Source of the DNA: Candidatus Omnitrophota bacterium
Lineage (GTDB): Bacteria; Omnitrophota; Gorgyraeia; Tantalellales; Tantalellaceae
Reading direction: 5' to 3'
DNA length: 6,626 nt
Assembly (NCBI GenBank): GCA_023142805.1
Contig: JAGLIU010000213.1
Coordinates: forward strand, 1-6,626
The notes below the pieces were generated by a model. That model was not told the origin of the DNA. It was given only the letters and a program-made list of their open reading frames with translations, and searched no databases. Shown here piece after piece: positions 1 through 6,626 of the stretch (position 1 is the first letter of the stretch; each line of letters opens with the position of its first letter). The position numbers were made by a program, and so were the translations under genes.

Positions 1-2128
1 GGATGTGGTTAAGGAGGGTAAGATAAATCTAGGGTTAGATCTTCAGGGGGGTATGCATCTTATACTTGAGATAGATACAGCCAATTTATCGGAGAACGAA
101 GCAAAGGACGCGCCTCAACGCGCGTTAGAAGTCATAAGGAACAGAATAGACCAGTTTGGTGTTATGGAACCCGTTATCCAATTGCAGGGTAAGAATCGTC
201 TTTTAGTACAACTTCCCGGTATTACCGATAGGGAAAGAGCGAAAGAAATAATAGGAAAAACCGCTCATTTGGAATTTAAACTTGTGGGTGATGATCCTGA
301 ATCCTTGAAGAAGATGCTTGCGGAAGAAGATGTAGAGGGATATACCTTAAAATCCATGAAAACCAGAGATGGGAAGACTGAACCTCTTCTCGTAGAAGAC
401 ACAGTGGTGTTGACAGGAGATATGCTGGTTGACGCTACTACAGAATTTAGTCAGCAGGGTTTTGGACAGCCGTATGTATCACTTGAGTTTAACTCCGAAG
501 GCGCTGATGTTTTCGCCGAAACTACAGGTGTTAATATCGGTAAGAGATTAGCTATAGTGCTTGACGGAGAAGTTTACACGGCACCTGTTATAAGGGAGAG
601 GATCCCTTCGGGAAGGGCTCAGATAACGGGGAGCTTTTCTCTTCAGGAAGCAAAAGACATAGCGCTTATACTAAGGGCCGGTGCGCTTCCGGCTCCCGTG
701 GATATTATAGAAGAACGCAGTGTGGGGCCTGCTTTAGGTAAAGATTCCGTTACTAAGGGTTTAAAAGCTATAATGATGGGAGGTATAGCCGTACTTGCTT
801 TTATGGCCGTATATTATCTTCTAACAGGGGTTATTGCCGATTTCGCGCTTATCCTGAATATTTTACTGATAACGGGCGCGTTAGCGTATTTTGGAGGTAC
901 GCTTACTCTCCCGGGTATAGCGGGACTTGTGCTTACCATAGGTATGGCGGTAGACGCGAATGTTCTTATCTTTGAGCGGATAAGAGAAGAATCCAAGCTA
1001 GGTAAATCTCTTAGGGCCGCTGTACACGCGGGTTATGATAAGGCTTTCTGGACTATTTTGGACGCTAATGTTACGACACTTATTACGGCATTGATCTTGT
1101 TTCAGTTTGGCACGGGTCCTGTAAGAGGGTTTGCGACAACATTAAGTATTGGTATTATAGCCAGTATGTTCACTTCACTTGTGGTTACACGGTTTGTATT
1201 AGACTTGATAATGAACGTTAATCCGCGCATGGAACGTATACCTATGATGCAGTTTTTTAGTCAGCCGAAAATAGAGTTCATAAAGTTAAGAAAGATCGCG
1301 TATATGGTATCAATTATCGTTATCGCGCTCGGCATGTCATTTTTTATTCAGAGAGGCGCGAAAAATTACGGTATAGATTTTACAGGCGGAACGCTTCAAC
1401 AGTTCAGATTTAATGAAACTGTGGAAGTTCAAAATGTCAGGGAAGTTTTTTCGGATATAGGTTTAGGGGAGGCCGCGATCCAGCAGTTCGGGGAAGAGGG
1501 TAGAGGGATCATTGTACGGTCTTACAGCGGTAAAACAGATCAGATAATAGGCGCGATGAAAGAAAAGTTCGGCGAGAATTCTTTTGAGATCATGAGAGTC
1601 GAAAGTGTCGGACCCGCTGTAGGTGAAGACCTGAGACGCGCGGCGATCAAAGCTCTTATTTTCGCGATGGTAGGTATCTGTATATACATATCTTTCAGGT
1701 TTGAGTTTCGGTTCGCGATAACCGCTATAATTGCTCTTGTGCATGATGTCGCGGTATCGGTGGGTATGATAGCTTTAACGGGCAGAGAAATATCGCTGCC
1801 CGTCATAGCGGCGCTTCTGACGATCGTTGGTTATTCAATAAACGATACTATAGTTCTTTTTGACAGGATTCGTGAAGATAGAAAACTTATGCGTAAAGCC
1901 GGCCAGGAAGAGATAATAAATACCAGTATAAATCAAACACTTTCACGTACAGTTCTTACATCCACAACAACGCTTCTGGTTGTTTTGGCGCTCTTATTTT
2001 TCGGCGGAAAAGTGATCAATGATTTTGCTTTTGTTCTAATGATCGGTATACTGGTTGGTACTTATTCTTCAATTTTTATTGCTAGTCCGTTGCTTATAGA
2101 TTGGCCGTCAAAGAGAAGGAAGCGATAA
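1..2128 (+). CDS. secDF: SecD-SecF fused protein-export membrane subunit (5' partial)
   Basis: This is the accessory subunit of the Sec translocon in the inner membrane. It uses the proton motive force to pull or release proteins on the outer face after SecYEG/SecA translocation. The frame is open to the left edge, and the GTG at 5 is only an internal codon. What is missing is the N-terminus with SecD transmembrane helix 1. Numbering from GTG 5, the SecD half has LGLDLQGG at 9-16, a periplasmic P1 domain to about 245, five helices at about 252-400, and VDANVLIFERIREE at 316-329 with the conserved Asp. The SecF half begins near 425, with a first helix at 428-447, GIDFTGG at 456-462, a periplasmic P4 region, and GYSINDTIVLFDRIRE at 609-624. 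It ends in a basic tail, KRRKR. SecD and SecF are one uninterrupted frame with no stop or frameshift at the junction. This single-chain form is known in several bacterial groups. Identity is certain; only the start is unseen. Confidence 0.97.
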   Translation, partial: DVVKEGKINLGLDLQGGMHLILEIDTANLSENEAKDAPQRALEVIRNRIDQFGVMEPVIQLQGKNRLLVQLPGITDRERAKEIIGKTAHLEFKLVGDDPESLKKMLAEEDVEGYTLKSMKTRDGKTEPLLVEDTVVLTGDMLVDATTEFSQQGFGQPYVSLEFNSEGADVFAETTGVNIGKRLAIVLDGEVYTAPVIRERIPSGRAQITGSFSLQEAKDIALILRAGALPAPVDIIEERSVGPALGKDSVTKGLKAIMMGGIAVLAFMAVYYLLTGVIADFALILNILLITGALAYFGGTLTLPGIAGLVLTIGMAVDANVLIFERIREESKLGKSLRAAVHAGYDKAFWTILDANVTTLITALILFQFGTGPVRGFATTLSIGIIASMFTSLVVTRFVLDLIMNVNPRMERIPMMQFFSQPKIEFIKLRKIAYMVSIIVIALGMSFFIQRGAKNYGIDFTGGTLQQFRFNETVEVQNVREVFSDIGLGEAAIQQFGEEGRGIIVRSYSGKTDQIIGAMKEKFGENSFEIMRVESVGPAVGEDLRRAAIKALIFAMVGICIYISFRFEFRFAITAIIALVHDVAVSVGMIALTGREISLPVIAALLTIVGYSINDTIVLFDRIREDRKLMRKAGQEEIINTSINQTLSRTVLTSTTTLLVVLALLFFGGKVINDFAFVLMIGILVGTYSSIFIASPLLIDWPSKRRKR

Positions 2129-2199
2129 TCAGGGGATAGTGATCTGTTTTCGGTGATTTGTAAAAAAATATAGGGGCGGGTTCAAAATTCGTCTGATAG

Positions 2200-2239
2200 T
2201 AAGAATGTAAGGCACACTCAAGTGTGCCTTACATTCTTA
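2200..2239. repeat. Perfect 19-bp inverted repeat in the secDF-recJ gap
   Basis: The left arm, 2200-2218 (TAAGAATGTAAGGCACACT), is exactly complementary to the right arm, 2221-2239, around a CA centre. In RNA it would fold as about an 18-bp stem with a TCAA loop. Weak pairing extends outward (2199 G with 2240 T, 2198 A with 2241 T). It lies 71 bases past the secDF stop and could end that transcript. However, the right arm is followed by TTGAAG rather than a T-run, so it is not a canonical intrinsic terminator. Stem perfection this high also fits a small palindromic repeat element. The structure is certain; its role is not. Confidence 0.85.
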
Positions 2240-2254
2240 TTGAAGCAAAACAAA

Positions 2255-2298
2255 TGTCATCCCGAGGGAATGAGCGACGAGAATGAGTCGAGGAACCT
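2255..2298. repeat. Dispersed-repeat-like intergenic sequence (GTCATCCCGAG type)
   Basis: The stretch starts TGTCATCCCGAGGGAATGAG and ends GTCGAGGAACCT. It contains an imperfect 13-base tandem, GAATGAGCGACGA (2268-2280) then GAATGAGTCGAGG (2281-2293). From memory, sequences of the form 'GTCATCCCGAGCGA...GAGGGATCT' recur as non-coding interspersed repeats in many bacterial genomes, and this one matches that style. Only one copy lies in the window, so repetition cannot be shown here. It is richer in G and C than the rest of the gap, has no reading frame of note, and ends just before the recJ ribosome-binding site. Confidence 0.5.
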
Positions 2299-2320
2299 AA
2301 CCCAATAAGGTAGTATTCAT

Positions 2321-4006
2321 ATGATCTGGAAATTACTTGAAACTAATCCGCGGATTCAACACAGGCTCAGTGAATCTTTAGGTATCTCACCGTTCTTCTC
2401 GCAGGTACTGATAAACAGGGGGATAACACAGCCGGAAGATGCCCAGGCTTTTCTCTTCGGAGATCTCTCTTCATGCAGCGATCCGTTTTTAATGAAAGAT
2501 ATGGATCGCGCCGTGACCCGCATAAAACAGGCAATAGAAAAAAATGAAAAAATATTAATATACGGGGATTATGATGTTGACGGTATAACTTCTTCAGCTC
2601 TCCTGTTGGATGTATTTAAAACACTTGGAGCTGATTGTTCTACGTATATTCCGCATAGGGTAGATGACGGATACGGTCTTAATTTACGGGCAATGAAAAA
2701 GGCCGCGGATGATGGGGTAAATCTTATTGTTACAGTGGATTGTGGAGTAAACTCTACGGAAGAAATAAAATACGCGGTTTCTCGGAGTATAGATGTTATT
2801 GTAACAGATCATCATGAGGTGGACAAAAATTCAAGGCCTCCGGCATACGCGGTAGTGGATCCACATCAAGAGGCGTGCGGATATCCATATAAATATCTGG
2901 CGGGAGTAGGTGTCGCTTATATGTTGGCTTCCGCTCTTACCGGAGGGGATAGGGCTATATTAGAGAAGCAGCTTGATCTGGTCGCTTTAGGTACGATCGC
3001 GGATGTTGTACCTTTAACAGGAGAGAATAGGATACTCGCGAAAGCGGGATTTAAACAGTTAAGGAACGTAACGCGTCCGGGACTTAAAGCCTTGATGGAG
3101 GTTGCCAGGGTGGATCCTGAGAAGGTCACATGTAAAAGCATAGGATTTTCATTGGCTCCAAGAATAAATGCTATGGGTCGGATAGGGTCGGCGGATGTGG
3201 CTTTAGAACTTTTAATGTCGAAAGACGATAATAGAGCCCGTGAGATCGCCACCATTCTTGATAGGGAAAATAAAAACCGTCAGGACATCCAAAAAAATAT
3301 ATTGAAACAGGCTATAAAAAAAGTTGAGTCGGAGATAGATCTTGATAAAGAAGAGATTATCGTGTTGGCTGACAACGAGTGGCATCCGGGAGTGGTAGGG
3401 ATAGTCGCTTCGCGTCTTACCGAAGAATATTCGCGACCGGCTATATTGATAGCTATTGATGGTAATGACGGCAAAGGATCCGGGAGAAGTGTGGTTGGTT
3501 TTAATCTTTTTGAAGCGATAGATAAGGCAGGGGAGCATCTTTTAGGTTTTGGAGGTCATAAACAAGCCTGTGGTATAAAGATAAAAAAAGAAAACATAGA
3601 TGTGTTCCGAAAAAGTTTAAACAGCTTCGCGAAACTTTCTTTGGTTGGGGATAAGACTTCAGATCCTGAACTTGAAATAGATATGGTTTTGCCGTTCGCG
3701 CATATAAACGCGAAACTTATAAAAGAACTCGATCTATTGATGCCATACGGGCAGGGAAATAGTGAACCTATTTTTTGCGCTAAAGAGATAACAGTTAATA
3801 ATACTCCGCGTAATATAGGATCAAACGGATTCAAATTTCTTTCACAATGCGGCACACTTACCTGCGAAACGATCACTTTCAGAAAAAAGCATATACAAAA
3901 ACCAAGGGTAAGGGACATAATAGATCTTGCTTTTACCCCCTCAATAAACAGCTGGAACGGTATAGACACCGTCCAGCTCAACATTCGCGACCTCCAAATA
4001 GTCTAA
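2321..4006 (+). CDS. recJ: Single-stranded-DNA-specific exonuclease RecJ
   Basis: RecJ is a cytoplasmic 5'-to-3' exonuclease on single-stranded DNA that works in RecFOR recombination, base excision and mismatch repair. At 561 residues it is full length for the family. Catalytic DHH domain: GDYDVDG 82-88, VDCGVN 139-144, DHHE 163-166, GTIADVVPL 224-232 and PRINAMGR 280-287. These carry the Asp and His residues that bind the two metal ions. DHHA1 domain: WHPGVVGIVASRL 354-366, SGRS 387-390 and GFGGHKQACG 409-418. OB-fold: from about 450, with PYGQGNSEPIF 475-485 and a typical ending (WNGIDTVQL 545-553). The start is secure: an in-frame TAA lies at 2306-2308, ATG 2321 is the first start after it, and AAGG sits at 2307-2310, ten bases upstream. 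It lies 192 bases after secDF on the same strand, across two repeats, so it may have its own transcript. All key residues are present and nothing looks broken. Confidence 0.97.
   Translation: MIWKLLETNPRIQHRLSESLGISPFFSQVLINRGITQPEDAQAFLFGDLSSCSDPFLMKDMDRAVTRIKQAIEKNEKILIYGDYDVDGITSSALLLDVFKTLGADCSTYIPHRVDDGYGLNLRAMKKAADDGVNLIVTVDCGVNSTEEIKYAVSRSIDVIVTDHHEVDKNSRPPAYAVVDPHQEACGYPYKYLAGVGVAYMLASALTGGDRAILEKQLDLVALGTIADVVPLTGENRILAKAGFKQLRNVTRPGLKALMEVARVDPEKVTCKSIGFSLAPRINAMGRIGSADVALELLMSKDDNRAREIATILDRENKNRQDIQKNILKQAIKKVESEIDLDKEEIIVLADNEWHPGVVGIVASRLTEEYSRPAILIAIDGNDGKGSGRSVVGFNLFEAIDKAGEHLLGFGGHKQACGIKIKKENIDVFRKSLNSFAKLSLVGDKTSDPELEIDMVLPFAHINAKLIKELDLLMPYGQGNSEPIFCAKEITVNNTPRNIGSNGFKFLSQCGTLTCETITFRKKHIQKPRVRDIIDLAFTPSINSWNGIDTVQLNIRDLQIV
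3951..3977 (+). other. Possible RNA hairpin inside the 3' end of recJ
   Basis: GCTGGAACGGT (3951-3961) pairs with ACCGTCCAGC (3968-3977) as a 10-bp stem with a single bulged A and a six-base loop (ATAGAC). It lies within the codons for the conserved SWNGIDTVQL segment, about 30 bases before the recJ stop. No T-run follows, so it is not an intrinsic terminator. It might protect the mRNA 3' end or be a chance product of codon choice. The pairing is visible; function is unsupported. Confidence 0.3.
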
Positions 4007-4029
4007 TTGGGGACAGCGCCCTATTATTA
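4006..4029. repeat. GGGGACAG-type short repeat abutting the recJ stop codon
   Basis: The sequence ATTGGGGACAGCGCCC is followed by TATTATTA and starts on the last base of the recJ stop codon. From memory, sequences of the form 'TTGGGGACAG..C.CC(T)ATTTT' recur at gene ends in many environmental bacterial genomes. They are often linked to REP-associated (IS200-like, Y1-type) transposases. No transposase gene is in the window. GGG at 4009-4011 can pair with CCC at 4019-4021, but only weakly. A single copy is seen, so the repeat status is inferred. Confidence 0.45.
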
Positions 4030-4095
4030 AAAATAAAAAAGCTAGATAATTATATTGAAGCTTCATTAATAGTGTGTGGTACTATAAAATGTTAG

Positions 4096-4101
4096 TATAA
4101 T
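4096..4101 (+). promoter_or_regulatory. Candidate -10 box for the exported-protein gene
   Basis: A perfect TATAAT lies 37 bases before ATG 4139, which would give a leader of about 30 bases. No good -35 hexamer is found 16-18 bases upstream (the region reads GTGTGTGG), and there is no TGn extension. The surrounding gap is very AT-rich, so a chance match is quite possible. A second AT-rich box, TATAAA, lies at 4083-4088. The presence of a separate promoter is plausible because a repeat-like element divides this gene from recJ. Confidence 0.3.
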
Positions 4102-4138
4102 TAAAATTAAGAAAATCTCAACTAATAACATTATTATT

Positions 4139-6626
4139 ATGCAGAAAACAAAGTATATAAGTATTACATCCATTATGATCGTGAGTTCACTGATATTGCA
4201 GCCAATACAATATTCGCGGGCAGGTGATATTTCGTCCAGTTTGGTTCCGCATATGGTTTCTTCCGGCGTGAAAATGACTGAAGATACGATATTTGATAAA
4301 CTTAACGATACTGAAAGTGACATGGATCTATTAAGCTTCGCGATACGAGCCTATAAAATGATAATTGAAGACAAAGTTGATCTTGATATGTTTTTTCAAG
4401 AATTAAAAAAGCTATCTTATTGGAAAGGATTTTGGCTTAAAGAATATCTGGACCGGGATTTTGTCGATCCCCAGCCGAATGGGATACTCGACATAAAATT
4501 AAAAAATAACGGATTGATACGTGTTATTGACAGCACGCGAAATGTTTGTGATATGGATACAGGTGTAGTTGAAGAAGACGGTATTGTTCCTGATCGTTAT
4601 TATTCATGTGATCGACATCTCGTGCAGTATTTTAAAGAGTCTGATCTGTTGATAAACGTCGAAAAAGAAGAATTTTTGTCAATCGGACAGCCGCGTCATA
4701 TGATTAATTTCGCTCCGGGGTTAAGTTATAATGCTTTGGAATTGAATGAAGATCTTAAAGGAATATACATAACAGCCGAGCAAGGGGATCATGTTTATGA
4801 TCTCAAACTGGTTTGCGGGAATGAAGGTAAAATTTCATTGGTAGCAAGTCAAATTATGGATTTTATGAACGAGGCCTTGGATCTATTGCAAGTGGAGGTG
4901 GTAGAGTCAAAACCGAGTTTTGAGATCTTAAATTATAAACGGGAACTGAGTGATATGATAAAAGGAATGATAAAAAGAAAAGTGTATATCGAAAGTGCTT
5001 TTGATTTTTCAGCGAATTCATCGCTTTATTATCCTGCCAGGGATAAGGAATGCATTGTTTTTGATAATGGGTTTCTTATGTTCCTCAATGATATACATAG
5101 ATCAGATATGAACGGGTACGAACCGGAATGCGTAAGAAATAGTGGAGAGGTTATAGTGCTTGCCGAGAGATTGTTTCATGAGATCAATCATCATGAGGAT
5201 GAAGTGATACAGATAATGAAAGATGTTTTTTTGTATGACGCGATGATGAAGGGTCATGTGGAAAGGCTAAATGCCGTAAAAAGAGATGTTGTTTGTGAAA
5301 TGGTCGGTGAAGGAACCACAAAAGAATATAAATTCGGTGAGTATTATGGAACTAACAGATATTTTAGAATGATGAAGAAAATATCCGAAACGTTTGAAAT
5401 TTTGGGTAACGATCTTGAGACTGATACTATTGTAGAAAGTATTGTGAAAAATTACATTGAGAAAAATAACCGGCAGGTTTCTGGAAAAGCGGTATCTTTT
5501 CTGTCCACGGAAGAAATGGACAGTTTGGCGGCAATGTTGTTGAAACATGGAATAAATGACGTTCTTTCCGGAGAACAATTATCGGGATATAATTTTACTC
5601 ATTTTTTGGCTTTGCATTCTCTTTTTGCGTATAATATTTCGTATGACGATTCGAAGATTTTGGAGGATAGAAAAAAATATATTAACTGGATATACAAAAA
5701 AAATAATATAAAGGAAATAAGAAAAGAATTAATGCGAGTAGCGAGTAGGTTTGGGGAAGAAGAAAAGATGAAAAAAGATCTTAACGGAAAAAATGCTAAA
5801 AGAAAACTTTATCCTCTAATGCTATGGGCGGCTCAAATAACGTATCCGCAGAGTTATGAGAGAGGGAGAGGGAAACTTTTTGACTGTATATATTATAAAG
5901 GTATGAATCTTTTGATGTTACCGATATTCGCGGTAGATGAGAATTGGGATATAAATTGGGATTTGATGAGATGGGTGCATGAGCCCGGTAAACTGGGTTC
6001 CTGCATAGGGGCTCCTTCTGTTGAATATTACAGGTCTAAGAAAGTATCTCTTTATGAATATTTTGTTATGAAAGGAGATGTTCTCGGATCTAAAGCATTG
6101 GATGAGGTGGGAGAGGCGGAGATGTCCGGACGACCTCGGCAATTGTCTCTTTTTGATGTCATTTCCGCTGAGGAGGATAAAACGGATATTGAGGGAGATA
6201 TGCGAAGAATACACGATCTGACTATCGAAGTTGGACAAGAAGCTCTATTGGATACAATGACATATATACTCATTGATCGGGATATTCCGTATCCGGAACA
6301 GCGTGAAATAATACTTTTTATGCAAGGCAGGATGAAGAGACCTTATCGGAGTGAAATGATCCTTTTTAGAGATATCGAAGGGATAAACAGGCAGTTGGAA
6401 CAGTTTGATTGTAGTTCCGAAAACACAGTGGTTTTTGTTAATAATAAAGAAAAAGTGAGCATGGTCAAAAAAGATGTGAATGTACTGGTTTCTGAGAGAG
6501 GAAGCACAACGAACTTTGTTAATATAGAAGGATTGATAGGTTTGGCCAGAAGTATATTAAGCAAAAATATGAACAGTTTTCGTGAAATATATGAAATCTT
6601 GACCGGCGAAGAATGTTCTATTAGCG
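4139..6626 (+). CDS. Large exported protein of unknown function with an HExxH motif (3' partial)
   Basis: The frame is open from ATG 4139 to the window end: 829 codons plus one base, with no stop. The start is the first possible one after an in-frame TAA at 4085-4087. No clear Shine-Dalgarno is seen (only AAGAAAA near 4109). Residues 1-28 form a Sec signal peptide: Lys 3 and 5, a hydrophobic core at about 7-20, and an S-R-A cleavage site before G29. No later membrane helix is evident, so the product should be periplasmic, surface-bound or secreted. Residues 347-353 read HEINHHE, a zincin-type HExxH; His373 or Glu375 could be the third metal ligand. Other notable parts are a Trp-rich stretch at 603-612 (W603, W607, W612), ten scattered cysteines, and FVNIEGLIGLARSIL (793-807) near the cut end. 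I do not recognise the family. It could be an extracellular metallopeptidase, or the motif could be chance in a structural protein. It lies 132 bases after recJ, is more AT-rich than the two housekeeping genes, and may continue much further. Confidence 0.85.
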   Translation, partial: MQKTKYISITSIMIVSSLILQPIQYSRAGDISSSLVPHMVSSGVKMTEDTIFDKLNDTESDMDLLSFAIRAYKMIIEDKVDLDMFFQELKKLSYWKGFWLKEYLDRDFVDPQPNGILDIKLKNNGLIRVIDSTRNVCDMDTGVVEEDGIVPDRYYSCDRHLVQYFKESDLLINVEKEEFLSIGQPRHMINFAPGLSYNALELNEDLKGIYITAEQGDHVYDLKLVCGNEGKISLVASQIMDFMNEALDLLQVEVVESKPSFEILNYKRELSDMIKGMIKRKVYIESAFDFSANSSLYYPARDKECIVFDNGFLMFLNDIHRSDMNGYEPECVRNSGEVIVLAERLFHEINHHEDEVIQIMKDVFLYDAMMKGHVERLNAVKRDVVCEMVGEGTTKEYKFGEYYGTNRYFRMMKKISETFEILGNDLETDTIVESIVKNYIEKNNRQVSGKAVSFLSTEEMDSLAAMLLKHGINDVLSGEQLSGYNFTHFLALHSLFAYNISYDDSKILEDRKKYINWIYKKNNIKEIRKELMRVASRFGEEEKMKKDLNGKNAKRKLYPLMLWAAQITYPQSYERGRGKLFDCIYYKGMNLLMLPIFAVDENWDINWDLMRWVHEPGKLGSCIGAPSVEYYRSKKVSLYEYFVMKGDVLGSKALDEVGEAEMSGRPRQLSLFDVISAEEDKTDIEGDMRRIHDLTIEVGQEALLDTMTYILIDRDIPYPEQREIILFMQGRMKRPYRSEMILFRDIEGINRQLEQFDCSSENTVVFVNNKEKVSMVKKDVNVLVSERGSTTNFVNIEGLIGLARSILSKNMNSFREIYEILTGEECSIS

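Noticed and set aside
814..996. Minus-strand open frame of about 60 codons inside secDF
   Set aside because: It lies entirely over the conserved SecD transmembrane region, its translation is low in structure, and there is no separate ribosome-binding site. It is a shadow of the real gene.
1463..1806. Two overlapping minus-strand frames inside the SecF half
   Set aside because: They overlap each other and a strongly conserved coding region, and neither translation resembles a protein family.
2200..2239. Calling the perfect palindrome a canonical intrinsic terminator
   Set aside because: The right arm is followed by TTGAAG rather than a run of T, so the defining feature is missing. It is kept as an inverted repeat with a possible terminator role.
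2268..2293. CRISPR-like or VNTR array
   Set aside because: There are only two imperfect 13-base units with no spacers, which is far too few for an array.
2917..3984. Several minus-strand frames opposite recJ
   Set aside because: They follow the third-position composition of recJ, overlap one another, and would conflict with every conserved RecJ motif.
3847..4095. Plus-strand frame of 82 codons overlapping the recJ 3' end
   Set aside because: It shares most of its length with the OB-fold end of recJ in another frame and runs through the repeat into AT-rich spacer. Its translation shows no protein-like pattern.
4066..4323. Minus-strand frame of 85 codons over the start of the exported-protein gene
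   Set aside because: Its hydrophobic stretch is the antisense of the signal-peptide and AT-rich leader region. The + strand frame continues for over 800 codons and has a sensible start and signal peptide.
5267..6564. Four minus-strand frames opposite the exported-protein gene
   Set aside because: All are short, partly overlapping, and lie opposite a single long uninterrupted + strand frame. They are best explained as shadows.

Overview
The window carries three protein-coding genes, all on the + strand. They are the 3' part of a fused secD-secF gene (from the left edge to 2128), a complete recJ (2321-4006), and the 5' part of a large gene for an exported protein of unknown function (4139 to the right edge). 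Two short intergenic gaps separate them, and both hold repeat-like sequence. I see no rRNA, tRNA, CRISPR array or transposase gene.

Organism: this is bacterial, moderately AT-rich DNA. SecD and SecF are one polypeptide, and a co-directional recJ follows directly. After that comes a very large exported protein that I cannot place in a family. The gaps contain sequences of the 'GTCATCCCGAG...' and 'TTGGGGACAG...' types, which I recall from many environmental genomes. Together this suggests an uncultivated lineage such as Candidatus Omnitrophota or a relative, where I recall very large uncharacterised exported proteins being common. This placement is inference at low to moderate confidence; a RecJ or SecDF phylogeny would settle it.

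Layout: secDF lacks only its N-terminus (the first transmembrane helix), cut off by the window edge. The 192-base gap after it contains a perfect 19-bp inverted repeat (2200-2239), then a dispersed-repeat-like stretch (2255-2298), then the recJ ribosome-binding site. recJ has every expected DHH/DHHA1/OB motif. Its stop codon abuts a GGGGACAG-type sequence (4006-4029). The rest of the 132-base second gap is AT-rich and includes a TATAAT box (4096-4101). The third gene opens at ATG 4139 with a clear signal peptide and stays open without a stop for 829 codons to the window end. It carries an HEINH motif of the zincin type.

Functional links: SecDF uses the proton motive force to help complete Sec-dependent export, and the third product is a predicted Sec substrate. 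RecJ is a housekeeping DNA-repair nuclease. I see no direct functional coupling among the three. The repeat-filled gaps suggest recJ and the third gene are not tightly co-transcribed with what precedes them. The most unusual element is the large exported HExxH protein. The rest is ordinary housekeeping sequence with repeat-laden spacers.
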